Positions 33,307-36,060 of a stretch of DNA of 36,060 bases are shown here, piece by piece. The position numbers and the translations under genes are program-made. The number at the start of each line of letters is the position of its first letter. Position 1 is the first letter of the stretch. The stretch is from positions 1-36,060 of IMG/VR virus record IMGVR_UViG_3300045999_010344; one strand, given 5' to 3'. The stretch is from a virus. The notes beneath the pieces are model-generated. The model ran no database searches. It had not been told where the DNA came from and saw only the letters and a list, made by a program, of their open reading frames with translations.

Positions 33307-33320
33307 GTAACAATTGTTAC
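33307..33320. promoter_or_regulatory. perfect 14-bp palindrome, possible operator
   Basis: GTAACAATTGTTAC is a perfect palindrome in the 88-base gap upstream of the DUF4278-like gene. It contains the TTGTTA half-site that also occurs in the inverted repeat beside the XRE gene (20662-20675), though the halves are arranged the other way round. No T-run follows on either strand, so it is not a terminator. Confidence 0.35.
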
Positions 33321-33354
33321 CGCTAGATACATGACAATGGAAAAGAAAGTTAAA

Positions 33355-33564
33355 TTATTTTCCTTCTTTCTTGTGGATGTAAGCCTTAAGCTCTCTTAAA
33401 TAGTTCCTCAGCATTGCTGCTTGTTGTAAATGCCAAGGATCGCGATATTTCAAATACAAAGCCATATGATTATCAATGGCCTTCAAAATATTATGAATGG
33501 GCGCGTTCCATGGCTCCCTGATCGGCGTGTTGAACGTCCGACGCTCGTCCATGGCCCAGGCCAA
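33355..33564 (-). CDS. small helical protein of unknown function
   Basis: A 69-residue protein. The part from about residue 24 looks protein-like and helical: NILKAIDNHMALYLKYRDPW, then QQAAMLRNYLRELKAYIHKK. The first 23 residues overlap the phosphoesterase gene, so a later start is possible (Met5, or Met34). Small proteins of this kind, ending in LR-x-YL-x-ELK, occur in other cyanophage genomes to my recollection; function unknown. Likely cotranscribed with the phosphoesterase. Confidence 0.5.
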   Translation of the reverse strand: MAWAMDERRTFNTPIREPWNAPIHNILKAIDNHMALYLKYRDPWHLQQAAMLRNYLRELKAYIHKKEGK

Positions 33565-34072
33565 AATAGTTTTGTATACAATCTAACGCTACTGGCGTAA
33601 AATTATTAACTTCCAAACAAGCATTGAAATATCTTTTGTCCACGCTTCCGTCATCATGTCTAATTAAATGACAATGCAAATGGCCATGCACATTACCAAT
33701 GTATCGTCCAGTTAAATTAGCGGGATGCACTGGAATGTGCGTATAAATTAAGCCATCACGAAAGAATGCCCCTCGGATGTCATGGAAATATTTTGCATAA
33801 TCCTGAAACTTAAAAATATCATGATTCCCGCGAACCAACACTTTACTGCCATTAAGACGGTCTAAAACATGCAAACCAGACCGTGGAATAGCTACGTCTC
33901 CCAGCACGTAAATTCTGTCTTTGGCATGGACTGTTTTGTTCCAACGCTCTATGAGCGTTTCATGCATTTCTTCCAATGAGGAAAACGGGCGCAAAAATTC
34001 TCCGTCTGGACGCATAAATTCCAGAATCTTGGCATGGCCAAAGTGCGTGTCGCTTGTGACGAAGGCGCTCAT
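33491..34072 (-). CDS. calcineurin-like metallophosphoesterase
   Basis: A 193-residue protein with all classic motifs of the family: TSDTHFGH (Asp8, His10), VLGDVA (Asp59), VRGNHD (residues 80-85), YTHIPV (His112) and VHGHLH (residues 128-133). These ligate two metal ions that hydrolyse phosphate esters. Many phages encode such small enzymes; the substrate (nucleotide, cyclic nucleotide or nucleic acid end) cannot be read from sequence. It follows the ribonucleotide reductase genes on the same strand, after a structured leader of about 130 bases, and overlaps a small helical protein gene at its 3-prime end. Confidence 0.85.
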   Translation of the reverse strand: MSAFVTSDTHFGHAKILEFMRPDGEFLRPFSSLEEMHETLIERWNKTVHAKDRIYVLGDVAIPRSGLHVLDRLNGSKVLVRGNHDIFKFQDYAKYFHDIRGAFFRDGLIYTHIPVHPANLTGRYIGNVHGHLHCHLIRHDDGSVDKRYFNACLEVNNFTPVALDCIQNYFGLGHGRASDVQHADQGAMERAHS

Positions 34073-34095
34073 TAGGAAATGTTCACAATGGAAAG

Positions 34096-34186
34096 GCCGG
34101 GAATTGCACCCGGCTCTTCTGTGCTATGTGCCCAGCGCTGTCTTAGCTTCCCAGGCCAGGAAAGGCGCTCCACTACCAACGGTGGA
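34096..34186 (-). other. structured 5-prime leader with tRNA-like arms
   Basis: Between the R2 gene and the phosphoesterase, the minus strand folds into three hairpins. The first (34186-34169) has a tRNA D-arm look (CCACCGTTGGTAGTGG). The second (34164-34147, with flanking AGCGC/GCGCT) includes CTGGGAA, like an anticodon loop reading GGG. The third (34114-34096) resembles a T-arm (CCGGGTGCAATTCCCGG). Spacing is wrong for a tRNA and no matching 5-prime acceptor stem was found. The G-U pair in the second hairpin favours the minus strand. It may be a decayed tRNA or a regulatory leader. Confidence 0.35.
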
Positions 34187-34221
34187 CCTCAGAACTGACA
34201 TGGCTCAATATTAACAGTGTT

Positions 34222-34959
34222 TCACCGCCCGTAAGAAGGCAGATCATTGTTTGCTGCCTCAAAGAACGCCGGCATCCGACTGCGAGCCGTGTCGTTCAGT
34301 TCCTCAGCCCTGCCCTTCTCAAACAAATTGTCACTTTGACGCAACCAAAAGTCTTTGTCCAACCATTTGTTGCTATGGGCACCAAGCTGATCAAAGGCCC
34401 ACAATGCAGTGGCCCGGCGCAGTTTGTTCAGGCTCTGCCCAGCAGTTTCGCCAAGCTCCCGAGCAATCAGACTATGCACGCCAACGTGCGTAATCTCATC
34501 CCGACTAATATCAGCAGCCACAGTACGAATGCCAATATCGCCGTTGAAACGGAAAAATGGCAAAACGACAAAGAAAATGCTGCGCTCCAAAATGGCAGCT
34601 TTCAAAATGGGATGGGCAGGATGCTCTTGCCATGCTTTCAGGATGTTCAGGGCTTCTTTCTCAGCCTTTTCATTCGTGCCATGGGCAGCCGTCACATAGT
34701 TCAGCGCCTCATCATGACGCTGCTCATCCTGCTGGTTATGACGCAGCGCCTCAAAAATGCCAGGCGTAGAAGGAAGCTCTTTCTGCAGCCCCTGCTCCAG
34801 AAAGTCCTTCACAGGCAGTTCCAAATGGCGCAACGCAAGAAGCGAGAAAATCGTATCCTCGCCCCCTTCTTGCAACTTGCCTTTACTCACAGGCACGGCC
34901 TGCCAAGGCCGTTTCTTGGCAATCATGGAAAGATAGGGGCTCTTGGTCTCGGCGGTCAT
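34222..34959 (-). CDS. nrdB: class I ribonucleotide reductase beta subunit (R2), short
   Basis: A 245-residue ferritin-like protein from ATG 34959; the frame extends to an ATG at 35001, but that start sits in a strong hairpin. Metal ligand motifs typical of R2 are visible: DEQRH (E79-x-x-H82), AAILERS (E125) and SRDEITH (E155-x-x-H158). R2 makes the radical needed by the alpha subunit to reduce ribonucleotides. Two features are unusual: it is shorter than common R2 proteins (about 320-390), and the position four residues after the first His, where the radical Tyr normally lies, is Leu. It follows nrdA on the same strand. Confidence 0.8.
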   Translation of the reverse strand: MTAETKSPYLSMIAKKRPWQAVPVSKGKLQEGGEDTIFSLLALRHLELPVKDFLEQGLQKELPSTPGIFEALRHNQQDEQRHDEALNYVTAAHGTNEKAEKEALNILKAWQEHPAHPILKAAILERSIFFVVLPFFRFNGDIGIRTVAADISRDEITHVGVHSLIARELGETAGQSLNKLRRATALWAFDQLGAHSNKWLDKDFWLRQSDNLFEKGRAEELNDTARSRMPAFFEAANNDLPSYGR

Positions 34960-34990
34960 TGTCGTACTATTATGCGATGGTGTGAGGAGA

Positions 34991-35011
34991 AAGGGGGCCA
35001 TTGGCCCCCTT
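34991..35011 (-). terminator. strong GC hairpin between nrdA and nrdB
   Basis: A 9-bp stem (AAGGGGGCC with GGCCCCCTT, three-base loop) lies seven bases after the alpha subunit stop. On the minus strand it is followed by TTTCTCC rather than a full T-run, so it may only attenuate or stabilise the upstream message. On the plus strand the following CTTTTGTTATT looks better, but no plus-strand gene leads into it. Confidence 0.5.
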
Positions 35012-35017
35012 CTTTTG

Positions 35018-36060
35018 TTATTCAGCGCATGCAGCGCAGAATCCAGCCTCTAAAGAACAAGATGCAGAAGGGCCTTCAGCTTCAGACTCATCGTCTAAGC
35101 CAAACATGCTCTTAAAATCGTCGTCCAATGCAGCATATGCATCATCCTTCCGTTGAGTGTCCGGAAGAATTTGCAGGCTGTAATAGAGGCTCGTCTGAGG
35201 AGATTCTAGCCAATCCTTGAGGAAGGCTTCGTCATAAACAACCACATCACTCCACGAATTGAACGAATAGCCATGGAGCAATCCGCTCGCTTGATACATG
35301 CGAATAAGCTCGTCTGTAACAAGCTTGTAAGCGTCCCAGCCCACCTCTGCTGCAGTCTCCACGGGACCATAATCAAAGCTTTCCACGCCAAACGTGCCAC
35401 TATCACGGTCCACTTCCCGAGCAATGGGAGGGGCAATCTCGGGCGTGGTTGTAAAGCCACGAAGATCCTGGTAGCGATAGGAGCACGATGCAGTGGGAGC
35501 AATGGCAAAGGCACGGTCCATTCCAGCCTCACGCGCAATGTCAGCCGCAGCATGAATGCCTTGGTGAATGGCAAACACAGCATTTCCCACTGGTTTGTCC
35601 ATCACTTCATACCAATCTTCTGGATCTTCCTGATTAAACGCCTTTAGCGCTTTGCCAAATTCGGCATAGCTAATTTCATGAATGCTCAAGAAATTAGCCA
35701 GACCTAACAGGCCAAGCCCCACTTGCTTGTCAACAATGGGAGGAAGATATTCACCAGTGTCGCCAACGCCTGTTTGAGCATGAAGCTCGCACAGTTGCGT
35801 CATGCCTTCAATAAAAGCCCCTTTAATTTCATCAATGCTGCATGCGCCAAGATTAATGTGCTGCAATAAGCAAGTGCCACGATGCGGAAGATAAACTTCC
35901 AGGCAGACATTCGCTCTGATGCGCTCGCCTTTGTCGTTGTAGCGAATTTTATTGAGCCAGAGGTCGCCAGCAGAGATGGCACGAAGAGCGGCATTAATCA
36001 GCTCAGGCGAAGCCTTGTCCAGAAACTGCTCGTCCACATTAAGGCAACGCTTCGTCCAGG
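35018..36060 (-). CDS. nrdA: class I ribonucleotide reductase alpha subunit, C-terminal part
   Basis: The open frame continues past the window edge; about 346 residues of the C-terminal part are visible. RANVCLEVYLP and the following TCLLQHINLG correspond to the class I active-site Cys/Glu segment and the second redox Cys. APTASCSYRYQ matches the phosphate-binding region. TSLYYSLQI contains the tandem Tyr pair used for radical transfer in class I enzymes, and the end (GFCAACAE) carries the redox Cys pair of the swinging tail. The enzyme makes deoxynucleotides for phage replication with the R2 protein encoded next. The first ATG/GTG in the window is internal, not the true start. Confidence 0.85.
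   Translation of the reverse strand, partial: WTKRCLNVDEQFLDKASPELINAALRAISAGDLWLNKIRYNDKGERIRANVCLEVYLPHRGTCLLQHINLGACSIDEIKGAFIEGMTQLCELHAQTGVGDTGEYLPPIVDKQVGLGLLGLANFLSIHEISYAEFGKALKAFNQEDPEDWYEVMDKPVGNAVFAIHQGIHAAADIAREAGMDRAFAIAPTASCSYRYQDLRGFTTTPEIAPPIAREVDRDSGTFGVESFDYGPVETAAEVGWDAYKLVTDELIRMYQASGLLHGYSFNSWSDVVVYDEAFLKDWLESPQTSLYYSLQILPDTQRKDDAYAALDDDFKSMFGLDDESEAEGPSASCSLEAGFCAACAE

Noticed and set aside
34080-34200. A complete tRNA on the minus strand
   Set aside because: D- and T-arm-like hairpins are present, but arm spacing is wrong and no 5-prime acceptor partner for CCTTTCC was found. Kept only as a structured leader.
34336-35115. Plus-strand open frame of 259 codons
   Set aside because: It is a shadow of nrdB and the end of nrdA, whose catalytic motifs are clear on the minus strand.
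1-36060. CRISPR arrays, insertion sequences, integrase or attachment sites
   Set aside because: No regularly spaced repeats, transposase or recombinase frames, or duplicated flanks were seen.

Overview
The window looks like part of a tailed, siphovirus-type phage genome infecting a cyanobacterium. The phage call rests on a nearly complete morphogenesis set: large terminase, portal, minor head protein, prohead protease with scaffold, cement protein, major capsid protein, head-tail connectors, tail tube, frameshifted tail chaperone, a 1134-residue tape measure, and tail tip. The cyanobacterial host is inferred from a DUF4278-type small protein and from structural proteins resembling those of cyanophages. 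No integrase, replication gene or convincing small terminase is visible. Both ends are cut inside genes: a receptor-binding or fiber protein at the left and ribonucleotide reductase alpha at the right.

Layout from right to left, mostly minus strand. 36060-34222: class I ribonucleotide reductase alpha (partial) and a short beta subunit. 34200-33090: structured leader, calcineurin-like phosphoesterase, two small proteins. 33116-32875: tRNA-Leu(UAA) preceded on the plus strand by a hairpin-rich candidate RNA. 32867-30707 (plus strand): small protein, large terminase, PD-(D/E)XK-like protein. 30659-27722 (minus): portal with long C-terminal extension, minor head protein. 27719-21929: a seven-gene sugar cassette on both strands (four glycosyltransferase-like proteins, FAD oxidoreductase, TIM-barrel isomerase, SDR epimerase) inserted inside the head module. 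21926-20984: a DUF6496-type gene joined by a probable -1 frameshift to a second domain, plus a small acidic protein. 20706-20987: a lone plus-strand XRE regulator. 20642-16822: protease-scaffold with a nested scaffold start, cement, capsid, connectors. 16787-5238: tail. 5214-1: two tube-like proteins and two large fiber-type proteins.

The structural genes form a tightly overlapping late operon. Head assembly would use the portal, protease, scaffold, capsid and cement proteins. The tail is built on the tape measure with help from the G/GT-type chaperones. The sugar cassette probably makes or transfers a glycan to the virion or host surface. The ribonucleotide reductase supplies deoxynucleotides.

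The most notable observations are two -1 frameshift cassettes, each a slippery heptamer followed at close range by a hairpin (14965-15000 and 21609-21666); a nested scaffold start with a strong Shine-Dalgarno at 20066; a three-way-junction RNA just upstream of the tRNA; a terminator that occupies the start region of a tail gene; and an R2 subunit without the usual radical tyrosine. All family assignments were made by eye from translated sequence, without database searches.
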